Positions 22,881 through 35,769 are shown, numbered from the stretch's first letter. The stretch is 64,000 bases of DNA from Prochilodus magdalenae (GCA_024036415.1 JAMWET010006936.1:826001-890000); one strand, 5' to 3'. Numbers and translations: made by a program. The notes: a model not told the origin generated them from the letters alone.

Positions 22881-24143
22881 AAACTCTAATCCCCAGTCAT
22901 GCTGACCTGCACTCCACCAGGTGTCGTTTATTCATCCATTGTTTTTTCTCATAGACTTCCATTCATTTTTAGCAACATGTTTTCAATTGCTGCACAATCA
23001 CTCCAACACTATGTGAATAATGCGGCTTCTGTTATAAAAAACATGGTGGAACGCAAAAGGCTCCAGTTACCATGCTGATCTATTTTGCTATGACTAATGT
23101 GGACATGCATGCACACCAACTACTCTGTCACAGGTTTACAAGAAAGGAAGTTACAAGGAAGTTTCTGAATGTTTTGCGGAAGACAAATTGGGTAGGACAT
23201 AGGATAAGCACAGGCTTGGTCTAATGAGTGTGAATACAGGGAGGTGGTATTAATAGTATGGGTGTAGTGTGTATATTCTTATTCAGTTTGTGAGACAGAA
23301 CAAGAACATTTTTAAGATTTGTTTACTGATCAAAAATAAGTTCAATAACACACTGCAGAAACCTTGTTATTAAAGTAGCCTAAGAAGCAGAAGTAACTCA
23401 TTCTTTGCATCTGCCTTGGCATCTATTCTACACCGGATTAGCAGTACTGAATTCATGGTGGGATGGTGGGATTTAGCCCCAGACTGGACTGGTCCTGTGA
23501 AGCCCTCATAAATTTCTCAGGCCTGAATATGACATCACAAAGCGTACCAACCATTCAGTATTGAGATGATTCCCCTCAGAGCAAGGCACATTGGCTGTCC
23601 TATCACTCTTACTCATAGGCGGGGGAGAGGGGAGAGAGAAGGGAGGAGCACGAGATCCTCTTAAGTGCTTTTCTGGCAAGACTTTGTGGTACTCCATGAT
23701 GCACTTAGGAGTCAAATATTTGGAGTAAGAGCCGCCATCGTTCTCCATCCACGCTCCAGCACGAGCTGCTGGCTTTTAATCTCGTCGCGGCCAGTGCTGA
23801 GATGGGCTCTTTCGGGTCCCACTGACCAGCGACTAGATCTGCTTGGAGCAAACAAACAGTGTGTTTGGGAATTTGGGAATAAGAGACAGAGAGTGTGAGA
23901 GAGAGAGAGCACAGTAAACAAACAGCAGGCAGACTCCAGGCCGGACACCTTCTTGGCAGACTAAGACCAAGGCGGCCAGACTGGGGTCAACCACCCCACA
24001 GCCCTTCTGTCTGCAGCCTGGAGCCTTTCCTCATACCATTCATAACTTCTTCAGCCACTTCATTCATCAGTCCTGCCTTGAGGTATCATTCAAAATCTTT
24101 GAAAAACTTCTGATGCTGCAATAGGAACGGGCATTATATCAAA
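22881..24143. other. Non-coding stretch, no gene seen
   Basis: The GC-richer part 23700-24010 lacks recognisable repeats. The CTCTTTCGGGTCCCACTGAC area (23808-23827) sits in open frames on both strands (23665-23948), but none has splice or domain support. Confidence 0.5.
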
Positions 24144-24504
24144 TCCATTCATCATCAAAAAATTATTGCACATATACGAATCAAAGGAAGGAATCAAACC
24201 AACTGACTGGAATCAATTGACTTGGTGGGTGGGTGGATGGGCCTTATTCGCTGTACCTGACTAACCCAACAGCCACTTTCACTTTCAGCCTTTCAGCCAC
24301 CAGTGATGCCCTCCCTGAGTCATCCACCCACTCCACCTCCACCTCTACTGCAAAATCTGAGAATATTTAAACTGCATGGGACAGATGATCGTAGGACACC
24401 ATTAGGAACCTATACAACTCTATGGCAAGTTTATCTTCCTACCCAATAGCATTGCAATCTGACACTTACTTCTGGGTGCATCTATATTTTTGATGATAAG
24501 TGTA
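24144..24504 (+). mobile_element. Family 1 deleted Tc1-like element, copy 3
   Basis: Both ends are present: CATTCATCATCAAAAAATTA at left, and TTTTTGATGATAAGTGTA at right. The middle keeps CTGACTAACCCAACAGCCAC (24260-24279) and GTGATGCCCTCCCTGAGTCA (24304-24323), then jumps to CCACTCCACCTCCACC and the C-terminal block. The first-Asp region is therefore lost by an extra deletion private to this copy. Confidence 0.85.
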
Positions 24505-27225
24505 TTATGTATTACAGTACTTGAAAGGACTGTAGTTTCATGATGAACAATATGTATCACAATATTTATCATTAGCAAAATACATGTTCTTATATCTATA
24601 CTCACCATCCACCTATTTTGAAACTCCTACTATGTACTTTCACTTATTGGCAACTTTGAGCTCCATTTACCATATAGGTCGACTGTATAGATCTACAGGC
24701 TCTAGTCCACATACACAAGTTATCAGTCCCAATGTACCCTCTCATCATTGTTCAGTGTTTGACTGCTGTTGACCATTCATTGTGTATCAGGTTGCTGGGG
24801 TCAAGGCCATTGCAAGGTAAAGAGTGGTCTACCACAACCCAAAGATTTCCACCTCTGTGGAATCTGAGAATCGCTGAACTGACATTGTGCACAGCAGATA
24901 GTCTACAGGTGTTCTTCCACCTGCCAGTGCAGTACAATGTATTAGAGTTACTAATCTGAACCTTCCATACCTCTTACCTTTCCTTTAGCACAACAGAACC
25001 GTGAAAGTAGCTTGGGTCCTCTGGATGTCGTGTGATGGTCATTCGATTTTGTCATTTGAACAGCAAGAATGCAGGAGCCTCAAATTCTAATTTGTATTTG
25101 GTGAAGAGTTGCAGACATTCAAATTGTTTTTGGACTTAAATGAAAATTACTTGAACATGTCTAGCTCAGTCCATCGGTTGAATAGTACCCTGGAAGGAAG
25201 GGTAATCAAATTCAGTATGGATTTTATTAATCAGCATTCAGGTATACAGGCCCCTTGACAGAGGCAATGAAGACAAAATGCATGACTGCTTTAGTTTTGT
25301 AGATATGGCACTTCATTTTATTTTCCCTTCACCACTGTATTGTAAGATATACTGTAAATCTGCTTATTGACATAATTTGGTGACATGTTAAGGTTAAGAT
25401 TAAGGTTAGGGGGACATTTACCAGGTATCTACAATGGACCTTCAAATTAAAGTCTTCTTCTATCCAGCTGTTTAATCATTAAAGGTAATGCTACTGCCAA
25501 CACACGAAACATACTTCTATTTCATTGTCCATTTCTCCAGTAGCATGCTTGAGATTTTTGAGAAGGCTACTTACACCGGCACAGCTTCAGGGCTGCACCA
25601 GTGGACATGAGGTCACGACCCCGGGCAGCAAGGGTGATGGTCAAGCCCTGAGGGCTTCTAAAGCAGGTAGTGTTGGATTACCTCATTTGTCCTGTTTCCT
25701 GCTATAATTAGGCCAATTACATTAGGCAAGAGTTCGGGACAGAAAGACACAAAGGATGCTCCCAAGCGCTTTCATAAGGAACCCACTGTCTGAAGTCGGT
25801 GATTCCCCTCTGCCTTTGGGAAAAAGCCGAGGTCGGGCTTGACAGCCTTTAAACTGAAGGAGAAAGACTGTACCCTTCCTTATGCGCAAATATGGCCAGC
25901 TTCCAGGCCTCTTCAGGCGCTACAATGAGGAATTATACAGGAAGTTCTCGATTTCTAGCCGCCTTGGCCCTACACTTGCTGCCCTTAACTTGTGTTTACA
26001 TCTGAGTTTCACACATTAAACACAATTTGGCCAACACGAAACACCGGAACCTAGGCTTGATGTCTTTGGGTTATTCCAAAGGCAATGCCCTACCAGCTCC
26101 ACCATCACGCACATTGCACATTAAGTCAATTCATTATTAGTTTATTATGAATATATGAAAATAGCACTTTGAAAGAACCAAAAGTTTCCACTTTCAATCA
26201 ATATCACAATGTCATTTTTGGCATGTCTTGGCAATTGAAAAAGTTTCAAAAACCTTCAAAAACTGAAAGCAAATGCTGTTATTCTATATGTAATGCAATT
26301 GCTAGCATGCTGTTGCCCATCTTGCCCTTTATCAGATTTTATTTGCATAGGCTTTGCATTGCTAAGGCTCTCCAGCTTCTTTTGTGTGGACATGCTGCCC
26401 CGCCTGTGGTTGTTGGAAGGATTAAATTCTAGCTTTAAGCAAGAAAATGGCCAATCATTTTTAAACCAAGTGAGTTTCACGTTTGATTTCTTCTCCGGGG
26501 GACTGTGGGAACTAGCATTCCTCATAAATCCTAGCATAGACCCACGTTATTTCTCAGGGATGAAGCCAAGCGCCCTCCGAAGCAAATGAGAAATGAACAC
26601 CACAAGGAGCAAAAAGGCACCAGCCGAGTGTCCAGAGACTCAGTTACGCTAGTGCTAGAGAAAGAATGACTAGGTAAAACAAGGAGAAAGTCAAGCTAGC
26701 GGCCTAGCAAAGCCTAATATATCACTATTAAAACAAAGACACAGCCTTTGTGAGGCTGGGCCGTGGTGGTGTAGTGTGACATGACGCTGGCATGGCTACA
26801 AACAGGGCCTGGGTCTGGATCGGGCTCCATATTACAACCCCTGATTTCCTCATAATATGTCTCGGCTAGAACTTTGCATATCAAATCCCCGCAAATCTAG
26901 CTTTGGGTAACAGGATCTCCGCATTAAACTTTTGTGGTACCTCCACAAAAAAGCTGCCCAGTCCTCCATCAAAACATATGGTAAAAATATTCCACCTCAA
27001 ACAGGAGGGGCTTCCGCTCTCAAAAGATACACATACCTCAAGGTCTGGCTAAATTAATATTCATTGGCGAGGATTTGAATTATAGAGTGCGGATCAGGAG
27101 CTTTGTTCTTCTAGAAATTATATGAGTATTGGGCAAAAAAATCATATAATCCCTATTTCTTGTATTTTGAAAGTTGATTAGTCAAGAAATACTTGTTTGT
27201 CTGGAGTTTGCTTTTTCAGTTTAGA
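24505..27225. other. Non-coding stretch with possible conserved islands
   Basis: No gene. The part 25560-27100 is largely free of recognisable transposons and includes homeodomain-type cores such as CTATAATTAGGCCAATTAC (25702-25720). Overlapping frames at 26169-26589 have no domain or exon signals. A short GGTTAAGATTAAGGTTAGG run (25391-25409) is an interstitial telomere-like blip. Confidence 0.5.
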
Positions 27226-27753
27226 AAAAATAAAGGTTACCAGGCACAATAAATGATGACAAATTAAGTTGTAGAGGTTCCTAAATTGTATCCTGACATA
27301 ATCCAACCCATGTAGCTTGAATATTCTCACACAGTTCCTACAGATATTGTGGTAGGGGTGGAGGTGGAGTGACACCAGGCCTTCTGGATGTGTGATAAAC
27401 AATTCATCCCGGCACTGACCACAGTGCCTCCGCACACAGATTCATTGGCAATCTCCACCAAGACAAAAGAGGGACTCGTCACTGAAGATGACCCGCTGCC
27501 ATTATGAATTACTCCATGACAGTCTGACAGAACACCACTGCAGTTTTTGGTGACGCTGGCGTGGTGTCATGCGCAGACATCATAACAGCCTGCGTGCATG
27601 TAGTCCTGCATCGTGCAATCGTCTGACATCTGTGGTCACATGTGAAATTTTAATCATTTGCGATGTCAAACCTACCTACCAAGTTTTATTGCTGTCGGCT
27701 GATTCCTTCTGGGTTCAACTATTTGTGCAACTACATTTTTGACCGTGAGTGTA
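27226..27753 (-). mobile_element. Family 1 deleted Tc1-like element, copy 4
   Basis: From ATAAAGGTTACCAGGCACAA (27230-27249) through the deletion junction (AGTGACACCAGGCCTTCTGG at 27369-27388) and the reversed first-Asp block (GACTCGTCACTGAAGATGAC at 27473-27492) to the damaged right terminus TTTTTGACCGTGAGTGTA. The left terminal repeat is missing or too diverged to see. Confidence 0.87.
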
Positions 27754-27854
27754 TGTTTCACAGCTACAAGGCTACTATAGCTGCAAAAGCATGCAGCATA
27801 GATAAAGCCAGTAGTAGTCTATATTTCTTTTATGGATTACATCACAAAGTGTCT

Positions 27855-28304
27855 TAAAACACATGATACAGCCTATTTGAAAGATAATGGCTACAGGTTA
27901 CATCTAATCCAGACCAGATTATTCCTTGCTTATACTGCTCATGCTTATGTTGGTCCTGAAGCCTCCCAACTAGACTCAGAAGTTTGTGCAGGCCTGTTAG
28001 CCACAGAGCTAACCTTTTCCATGTAGCATGTTCAAAACCACATAAACTAGCCTATTTGATACCTTTTGGCCACACGTTAAGATTTAGGCCTACAGTTAGC
28101 AAGGCTAGTTCTTCCAATGCCTTTTCACCAATCTAGGCCTTAATTTAAGACATTAGACTAAAATTATGACTAGTTACAACTAGTCCAGACCAGATTACTC
28201 CTTGCTAATACTTCTCATGCTTATATTGGTCTTGTAGCCTCTGCTCCCAACAGGAATCGGAAGTTTGTGTAGGGACGTTAGCCACAGCGCTAACCTCGTC
28301 CATC
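27855..28304 (+). repeat. Tandem segmental duplication of about 135-180 bp
   Basis: Two related blocks in direct orientation: 27855-28024 and 28033-28304, with an extra segment in the second. Shared landmarks are CCAGACCAGATTA, TCATGCTTATRTTGGTC, GAAGTTTGTG and GTTAGCCACAGMGCTAACCT. The last contains the dyad GTTAGCC...GCTAAC. Neither copy encodes anything recognisable. Confidence 0.75.
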
Positions 28305-29466
28305 TGGAGTGGATAGTAATCAGCCTCAGGGCGCTAGCACCCACCTCCTCCCAGCTGCATCAGCTGCCCCAGGGAATGCTGGGTCTTTGTCTATGTGAGT
28401 TGGCCGGAGAGAAGTTCCTGTTATAGTGAGGTGTGTGTGTTGGAAGGGCAGGAGGTTGGGAGGGGTACATCCTCCAGCAGCTGCTGACCCTCACCTTAAA
28501 AACACATACACACACCCGCAGGTTTGTTTTCACAATGTCAGGAAGTGTGATCCCACAAATGTTCCACATTACATATTGATAAATAATGCAAGTATTTATA
28601 TGTAATAATAAAATGTCACATGTATTATATAAATTAAAAATGTCAGCATCAGGAAGTCATTTTGGGGCATTTATGTACTGGTTTATTGCTCATGAATTTT
28701 TCACACAGTATGAACGATAGTATACAGATGTACATGCGTATAAATGGTACATGCACCTCTATGAAATACTGTTACATGTGTATTAGATAAAAGCACATAA
28801 ATGTATTTATAATATATATTATTTATAGTCCACATATAAACATGCACCACTTTAGAATGCTGTCCTGAATATGCATGAAAACAGACAAAAGTAAGTCACA
28901 TGCTATAAATAGAATTGTCAGCCTTCTTTGTCCACACGTTTGTCCAAAGAAATTCACATCACACACACGCCACCTACACACACTCTAATCTGGGTCTGGT
29001 TTCCATTTGGGTGTCAGGAGGGTGTGTTATGCCACTCGTCCCCGATGGCTCTACATGTTGAAGATGTGATACGGCACACATGCACACACACACACACACA
29101 CAAACATTAACACACCGCTTCTCAATTTAGTCAAAATAGGGTCTGACCATTAGCTAGACGTGTATTTACAAAATAAGAGGGTCATAATTTATAAATTAGA
29201 CATTGCCTTTATCAAATTTACACATAGATTAAATGAATACACACATTTTTAGTTCATATTTTGGGAACATTTATAGGCTATATTTTAACTGGGGACATTT
29301 CCCACCAGCTAGCTTAGTCTCCACCTATTCACCTAGGACAGCACCCGCAATGAGAAGCAACTTTTTTTCTAAATGTCTTTAATGTAACATAATTGGACAC
29401 CTCAACATGCTTAGAGGAGAACACTAGCTGTCAGTGTCAGCTAACAGATGACTATGTGTATATATG
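28305..29466. other. Non-coding stretch, no gene seen
   Basis: Short CA-rich spots (28501-28515, 29083-29101) and AT-rich sequence at 28570-28920. No element ends or exons recognised. Confidence 0.55.
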
Positions 29467-29498
<32 letters not shown>

Positions 29499-29499
29499 G
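29467..29499. repeat. (GATA)n microsatellite
   Basis: Eight or so GATA units, then short GA repeats. Confidence 0.95.
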
Positions 29500-29819
29500 A
29501 GAGAGGAGGGGCAATTATACTAGCTATGTCTCAGTTGTGTACTACACACTAATACCACACGGTATATACTCTGTACTAATCTTAATAGTCTTAAAAGTTT
29601 GACAGGCTAGTACACAATATTAGCATACTACATCATTTCTAACTAACATGGATGTATACCAGCATGGATGTATATTGATTTACATACTAGATAGTTTTCA
29701 CAAAAGTCAAAAATATTTTTTTATCTATTTCAATACACAAAGCACTAGACTTCACTTGAAATGATTGTATGATAAGTTATTAAACGCTACTGTACTGTAA
29801 TCTAAAGCACTTTCAAAAA

Positions 29820-29905
29820 CGTAATGTTTTTGGCTACTGTGTAACCAAAGGCAAAATCCTTGTCCATCCAAACATACTTGGTCAGTAAAGACTGATTCTG
29901 ATTCT
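29820..29905 (+). mobile_element. LINE 3'-end fragment with GATTCT tail
   Basis: AAATCCTTGTCCATCCAAAC and ACTTGGTCAGTAAAGACTGATTCTGATTCTG, read as the pieces ACTTGGTCAGTAAAG and CTGATTCTGATTCTG, match the short repeated tails of fish CR1/L2-type LINEs. A second, clearer tail is at 54525-54625. Confidence 0.6.
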
Positions 29906-30072
29906 GTCCTAAGCCAGCAGGCGATTGCTTCAAAGCCAAACCTCAGCGCACCACTCTGGCGCTATGGACACCATCAGTCTCCATCAGCAGCTCAGCCTGT
30001 GGCTCCAAACCCTGCTATTATTCACACTGTGCCTCCAGCACTCGTCTTTACTATTACAGCCTTCATACCACC

Positions 30073-30290
30073 TACAGGACCAGTCAAAAGTTTGGACTTC
30101 TCTGCTTTCTTAATCTTCACTAATTTCACATTTCACAGTAATAGTGAATATAATAAACTAATACATCAAAGCAATCTTATTTTAGGTTCTTCAAAATATA
30201 TTTTTTCTCGTTTTACATACAGCTGGCATTCTTTCAATCAAGTTTGGGGGGAGACACAAGGTTTTTCAACAAGTTTGAAGAAGATTCATT
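30073..30290 (+). mobile_element. Decayed Tc1-like fragment (family 5)
   Basis: GGACCAGTCAAAAGTTTGGA (30078-30097) is a well-known terminal wording of fish Tc1-like elements. Further on, GGTTCTTCAAAATATATTTT and GGCATTCTTTCAATCAAGTT fit subterminal transposase sequence in reverse sense. It ends in a CATA tract. Too decayed to encode anything. Confidence 0.55.
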
Positions 30291-30321
30291 CATACATACA
30301 TACATACACACATACATACAT
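30290..30321. repeat. (CATA)n microsatellite
   Basis: CATA tract with one interruption, between the family 5 fragment and family 1 copy 5. Confidence 0.93.
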
Positions 30322-30340
30322 TAATACATATATATACAGA

Positions 30341-31073
30341 ACTGCTTGTCATATATATAATAGCTGCACCCAGAAGGAAGCATGGGATTTCAATGCTACT
30401 GGATAGGAAGATAAACGTTACCAGGAAAAATAAATAATATGAGTAAATGAATAAATTTAGACTGATATGGGCCCTAAACAGAAGTACTGTCTCTAAGTGT
30501 GACTTTGGGCCAGCATGTTTGCTAACGCACATGCCAGACATTTCAGTCTAGAGGTTTCCTGGTAGGGGTGAAGGTGGACTGACAATAGACCTTCTGGACA
30601 TCTTACTGCTGAACACGGTGCCTCCACAAACTGATTCGTTGGTCGTCTCCACCAAGACTAAAGCCAGACTTGTCACCTAAGATGGCCCGCTGAATTTGGA
30701 GTTACTCCATGACAGCCTGGCACGACTGCAGACTACTGCCTTTGGTGAGGCTGACGTGGTGTTACGGGCAGTCGTTGTAATGGTCTGTGTGCATGTAGTC
30801 CTGTGTTGAGTAGTCGTCTGCCAATAGTGCTGTCACTAACAGGATGATTCTTGGAGGGCATCACTGCTCACTCAATGTCCACAAATTGGTTGTTGGGTCA
30901 GTCAGTTACAGCCATTAGGCCCCTCCTGGCTTACGTTACATGCGCAGCAGAGCGCAAAACTTAATTCATTCGGATGTCTCACAATATCAAACCTCCCCAT
31001 CCATTTTCATCTTGTTGGTTGATTCCTCCTAAGTGCAACTAATGGTGCAACTGTTTATTTGATGATGAGTGTG
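30341..31073 (-). mobile_element. Family 1 deleted Tc1-like element, copy 5 (near full length)
   Basis: One of the two longest copies (about 730 bp). The left end TAGCTGCACCCAGAAGGAAG (30361-30380) follows a damaged terminus, and the right end is TTATTTGATGATGAGTGT. Between them lie the reversed C-terminal remnant, the shared junction (GGACTGACAATAGACCTTCT at 30573-30592), the reversed first-Asp block (30645-30685) and the long 5' non-coding part. Point mutations break every frame. The AT-rich right flank carries TATA repeats. Confidence 0.9.
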
Positions 31074-31141
31074 TGTATATATACAGTATATAATTACTCC
31101 TTATCTGAAGTTAAAGCATATCTAGCATGGACTTTTAAAAT

Positions 31142-31449
31142 GTACACTATTTGACTATGCCCTTGTGTACAAAGTTTGGTGTGAAGGAACTCCAGTGACC
31201 TGTACAAAGCCCTGACCTCAATCCCACTGAACACCTTTGGGATGAATTAGAATGTTGACTGCAAGCCAGTCCTTCATCGTCAGTGCCTGACCTCAAAATT
31301 CAAAAATCTTGTGGAAAGCCTTCTGTGGCTGTTACAGTCACAAAAAGAGGGCCAGGTCTTTATTAATGCCAATGGTTTGGGAATGGGATTTCCAACAACT
31401 CATCTAGATGTGGTGGTGAAGTATCTTCATACTTTTGACCATATATACA
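31142..31449 (+). mobile_element. Tc1/mariner family 3, short deletion derivative
   Basis: It starts TACACTATTTGAC (31143) and ends CATACTTTTGACCATATATA (31429-31448), an imperfect inverted pair typical of this family. Inside, AGCCCTGACCTCAATCCCAC (31207-31226) and CACCTTTGGGATGAATTAGA (31230-31249) encode the SPDLNPTEHLWDEL-like Glu region of a Tc1-like transposase, followed by C-terminal segments. Everything upstream is deleted. It is broken by stops. Confidence 0.75.
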
Positions 31450-33039
31450 AACGCTTTAGCATAAGCCTTTAAATTAATTTGGCATTTAGTGCCCAAACCT
31501 TTGACTGGCACTATATAATAACCTCACTGTTTCTCACAAGTCTGCACACTTAGCTTCTGCAAAGACCTCAAGAGGCTTCTAAATAAATGATAGGAGTGGA
31601 TTTTCCAAAACGTACTTAGAGGACTCACGCTCTGGGCTTGAGGTTGTATAATTCAGTTGAGAAAATGTCAATTGGCGCAATTCACAGCGCATTTCAAATA
31701 TCTATGAGACAATGAAGGTCTAGTCGAGCTCCGTTGGCGCTTTAGAGTTTATAAAGGAAATGCAAACACGCGGAGGGGGGAAAAATTGGCAGTCAGCATG
31801 TCGGCCCGCTGAAATATTTATGCCAAAAAGCTACCGTGCCTTCTTGATACATAACTGTTCCGCCCAAAACATCTCACTTGACTGTCAACACTCGGCCCGG
31901 ATTAAATATGAATCCGGCCTTAGCACAGTTCATGCGTGGTGGGGGCAACGCACGGGCACATAGACAGATGCATGCTGGGACGCTGGAGCTGTTGCAGTAT
32001 TTAAGTGGTTTGTATTATTCATAGGTTTTGCTTCTTTCAGGTGAGGGCGACCAGGCGCCTGCCAAGCAGTCCGACTCCAGAATTGCCTCTATAGTGCAAA
32101 GTGGCATGAAGTGTGTTTTTATCTCTCCGTTCTTTATTTTAGCGCTCTGTATCTCAGATCTGCCAAATAAGACAGAAGGACCCACAAAGCACAAGGTCAG
32201 TACAAACCCTGACTGACTGACCGCATGCATCTATTGGTGCCTGTGAAGTGATGGGTCATGATTGAGGTTAAGTGGGATTCATAGACTCCTTGAGAAGATT
32301 GGGATAATATGGAGTGGTACAGTGCTAAAGCTGTGAATGTCTAAATCTTCATGATGGAAGGCGTATTCATTTCTTTGCAGTGGGCAAGAGTGTCTGAATA
32401 CTGATGTGGCCTACATCCACAACCTTGTCCAATCCATGCCAAATCAAATCACAGCTGTTATTGGTGCTCTTGGGGGTGTTACATGCTACTAGGCAGGTTT
32501 CAGTCACAGGCGACCAATTGTTTAAATAGCAGCACCTATGACGGAGCTTAAATTTGGTCTGTGTTTATGTTTTAAGTGAATTTAAGCTACATTAATTTAA
32601 GCTACATTAGCCTAGCACAGTTCCGGTTCAAATCCAATAAAGCAGACTTTAGATGATATACATTTCACAGGTAATGAGGAATTTCAGAGAGTTTGGAGTG
32701 TTGCAGGTGGGAGGGGAAATTGTGTACATTAAAATTTGCTTTAAAAGTAAAACTCTTCCCTCATATCTACACGGCAGGAGTGATTTTGGTCAGGGCAAAA
32801 AAAGGCCAGATGCAGTTGTACAAACCCATGTACACCCTATGATTTGACGCTAGAATATAACAAGCTGTTCTGCTTTGTTGGAGAGCCAGTTTTACAGCGG
32901 GACACCGCAATGGCTCCCACAGAGGCAACATGTTGAAACAGACAAAGACAAGGAAATAAAATCTACTTCTGTTTAAATAAGTTAGGTCATACTACTTGGT
33001 TAGCTACACCACCATTAGTCACTTGAAACTTGCTGGAAG
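31450..33039. other. Non-coding stretch; possible conserved island
   Basis: 31590-32220 is repeat-poor with moderate GC. Both strands are open near 32015-32230, without domains. The remainder (32230-33039) shows no recognisable element. Confidence 0.5.
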
Positions 33040-33445
33040 CTAGCGTTACTTGGACTAGCTAATTGCTTTTGAGCTCGACATCAACACAAAGTAAACTAAT
33101 GTTGTTACTCACTATGAAACTCTCAGTTTATGCTGATCTGGATTCAAAAACCAAGGCTTGGCTGGTACCCACAGGCTTTAGATGGGGTTGTGATGCTAAT
33201 AAAGATGGATGAACCCCCTTTCTTTAATGTCCTCCGTGTTAAATGCTGAGTGAAGCTCCTTGGTAGTGTCTATGGTTTGAGAAACTGTCTGGAGGAGAGC
33301 AAATAAGGAGAGCTATTAAACAACTGAATTGTTGTCCAGGATTCTGTTAAAGATGTGGGGGCTGTAGCTGGCTTCCCATTCACTGCTTTAAATGCTGCTG
33401 CAGTTACATTCTGGCATCTGTACAAGCTGTAGCATTTAAGGTGGA
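33040..33445 (-). repeat. Dispersed repeat A, copy 2 (inverted)
   Basis: Reverse-complement partner of 3198-3605. CACTATGAAACTCTCAGTTT (33111-33130), GTGATGCTAATAAAG (33190-33204) and GCTGTAGCATTTAAGGTGG (33426-33444) line up in order with the first copy. It is about 30 kb away. Confidence 0.7.
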
Positions 33446-35020
33446 ATGAAGTGTTCACAGTTATGAATCTTGCCAATAGGAAGCCAATTTCAGTATTAAA
33501 TGATCATCGGCCATGGCCTTTTGACAGTCTGGTTTCTTGTAAGGGGTATGTAAAGTGCTGACTTACTTACCTTGGGTTACGTTTTCGGGTTCAGGTTAAG
33601 GCTTTGGAATTTAAGCAAGTATTAGGTTCAGGCAAAGGGAAGTGTTCAGTTAAATTTGATCAGCACAAATCACTTCATACGGAGTCCTGGAGAAGCGGAG
33701 CACTCTTTCTTTTCTAAGCTCTGGCTGTGCTATTGTTTTTGGCTGCCTGATGCTTTCGAAAATACACTAGTAGCACAGATCGGCCTGTAACTTCCCATGT
33801 TATGCCTCTAGGACAAGATTACACATTTCAAAACCTAAAATAGCAAATGGACCCTGGCCACAGCCAACAACGCATATGGAGTGATGAGAGTGTGTGTGCA
33901 TGTGTGTGTGTGTAGGTGTGTGTGTAGAGGGGGCTAAGTCTCTCAACAGTCGTGTCTAAATCTTCTAAACTCTGTCCACTTCTGGACTTTGCCTCACTTG
34001 GCTTTCCCCTGGTGTCCATGTGTGGGTGTTTTTCCAAGGGACACTGGGTCCTCCTGGCCCTTCGTTAACACAGATCACAAGCTGCTCATTAGCCTTCAGC
34101 CTTGTGCTAATGTCCAAATTAGCCCCCCTTGTGCTGTTTATCAAACTGGACTTACAAATTTTGCTGATAATCAAATTTCAATCAGCTCCACTGGTCCCCT
34201 GTATGCCCGAATGTCTGGAGCACTTGGCAAAGTCCCGTTGGGTTCTTATGATCAGGATTATCTAGCCGTAAGGGCCAGAAGCAAGGCAATGCCAAGGACA
34301 GTGTGCTCTGGTGTTCAATCTGAACATTAGCCACAGAACTCTCTTGCTAACGACATAATCAGGTTGTTTCAGCTTGCCACGAATAAAGACTGGACCCATA
34401 ACTCAGATGTGTACATAACATCTGATGACACAGTCAGTAGTCTGCCAATTCCAGTGGCATTCTGCCAGACTTTGACCAGTGGTCACTGCTGGGGCTAGAC
34501 TGGGCTCTGTATATGGTGTGGATGTACTTTATTTTCACATAGGAATTGGAATTAGACCAGCGGTCCCTAAACATCCGCATACAATAGCATAGCCCAATAA
34601 AACAATAGAAGCCGCATCACCCCCAGCGCTTCCTGTGTTGAAATGCCATCTGTCAGAATGGCTGTCCTTTGAACGTTTAAACATTTTAGAGCAATACAAA
34701 GCTCTTTTCTTTTTAAGTAAACATCACATCCTCGACTTTTTTCCAGAACCAATGCCATCAATGAGTAATTGGCTTTGTCAACTAAACATTGCAGCCCTAG
34801 TCACTCGTTTACCTCAAATGTCTTCCCTCTGTACATACTGAGCCCCTTTAGAATTCAACAAACTGAATCCTTGTCCCTTATGGCCACATAAGCCCTGAGC
34901 GGTTAGATCCCATTTGTTTAAATGTCTCCCAATCTCTACATATCACTCTGTAACATTAAGGATTAGCAGAAAGCAAGTTTCCTGCAGTTACGAATCTTTT
35001 TGTGTGCTGAAATAACAATA
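33446..35020. other. Non-coding stretch, no gene seen
   Basis: GT-rich patch at 33892-33925. Overlapping frames at 33828-34330 on both strands are interesting only for their overlap; no domain or splice pair was found. Confidence 0.5.
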
Positions 35021-35769
35021 TACTCATCTTTAAAAAAAAGGTTGCATCCAGAGGGAAGTGTGGGATTGCAATGCTATAGGGAAGGAAGATAAAGGTTACC
35101 AGGAACAACACATGATGACACGTTTAAACTGATATGGGTATAATTTAGTGAGCTACACGTACAGTAGTGTCTCTCAGAAGTAATGTCATGCACACATCTG
35201 GGTCTCTGGGAATTGTAGAGGTTCCTAATGGTGTCCTGTGATAGTCCAGCCCAGCTTGAATGCGTTAAGATTGGAGGTAGAGCAACACCATGACGTGATG
35301 CATGTATGACGCATGACAACCAACCATTCATTTCGGTGCTGACCACAGTACCTCCACACACAGATGTACTGGTCGTCTCCACCAAGAGAAAAGCGGGACT
35401 CGTCACTGAAGATGACCTGATGATTCTGAGTCACTCTACGACAGTCTGGCGTGAAACCACTGAAGTCTTTGGCAATGTTGATGTGATGTTAAGGGCAGGT
35501 ATCATTTGTGCATGTAGTTCTGCGTTGTGCAGTCATCTGCCAATGTTGCTGGGACTAACAGAATGACTTATGGAGAGCATTACTGCTTGCTCAATGTCTG
35601 CAGTTGTGGCTGCTGGGTCAGTCAGATACAGTGATAAGGCCCGTCCCTGAGTGTGAAACTTAGCATTGGCATGTCTCACAATGTCAAACCTACACACCGA
35701 GTTTCATTCCTGTCAGTTGATTCCTTCTGGATGCAACTATTTGTGCACCTATTTTTTGATGATGAGTGG
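35021..35769 (-). mobile_element. Family 1 deleted Tc1-like element, copy 6 (longest)
   Basis: About 750 bp with both ends (TACTCATCTTTAAAAAAAAG at 35021 and TTTTTTGATGATGAG at 35752-35766). It shows the family plan clearly: 3' terminal region, C-terminal remnant, shared junction, first-Asp block, then about 300 bases of 5' sequence. Frames 35225-35434 and 35074-35406 (minus) are the transposase remnants in two different frames. Confidence 0.92.
35225..35434 (-). pseudogene. Transposase remnant, first-Asp segment only
   Basis: The peptide contains HQVIFSDESRFSLGGDD, the Tc1-type FSDES segment holding the first catalytic Asp, then a CVWRYCGQHRNEW segment. After about 40 residues it runs across the family-wide deletion. 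In intact Tc1-like proteins a QDN-type second Asp and a PIEHLWD-type Glu follow; both are missing. In another frame the copy keeps AGLSQDTIRNLYNS, the usual C-terminal tail. No activity is possible. Confidence 0.85.

Noticed and set aside
25391..25409. Telomere-like GGTTAAGATTAAGGTTAGG
   Set aside because: Only two to three imperfect units; too short for an interstitial telomere.
33989..34330. 113-codon + frame with opposing frames
   Set aside because: No domain, no splice signal pairs, erratic composition; overlapping frames on both strands are expected in this GC range.
35074..35406. 110-codon minus-strand frame as a host gene
   Set aside because: It lies wholly inside a family 1 transposon and reads the wrong frame through transposase remnants.
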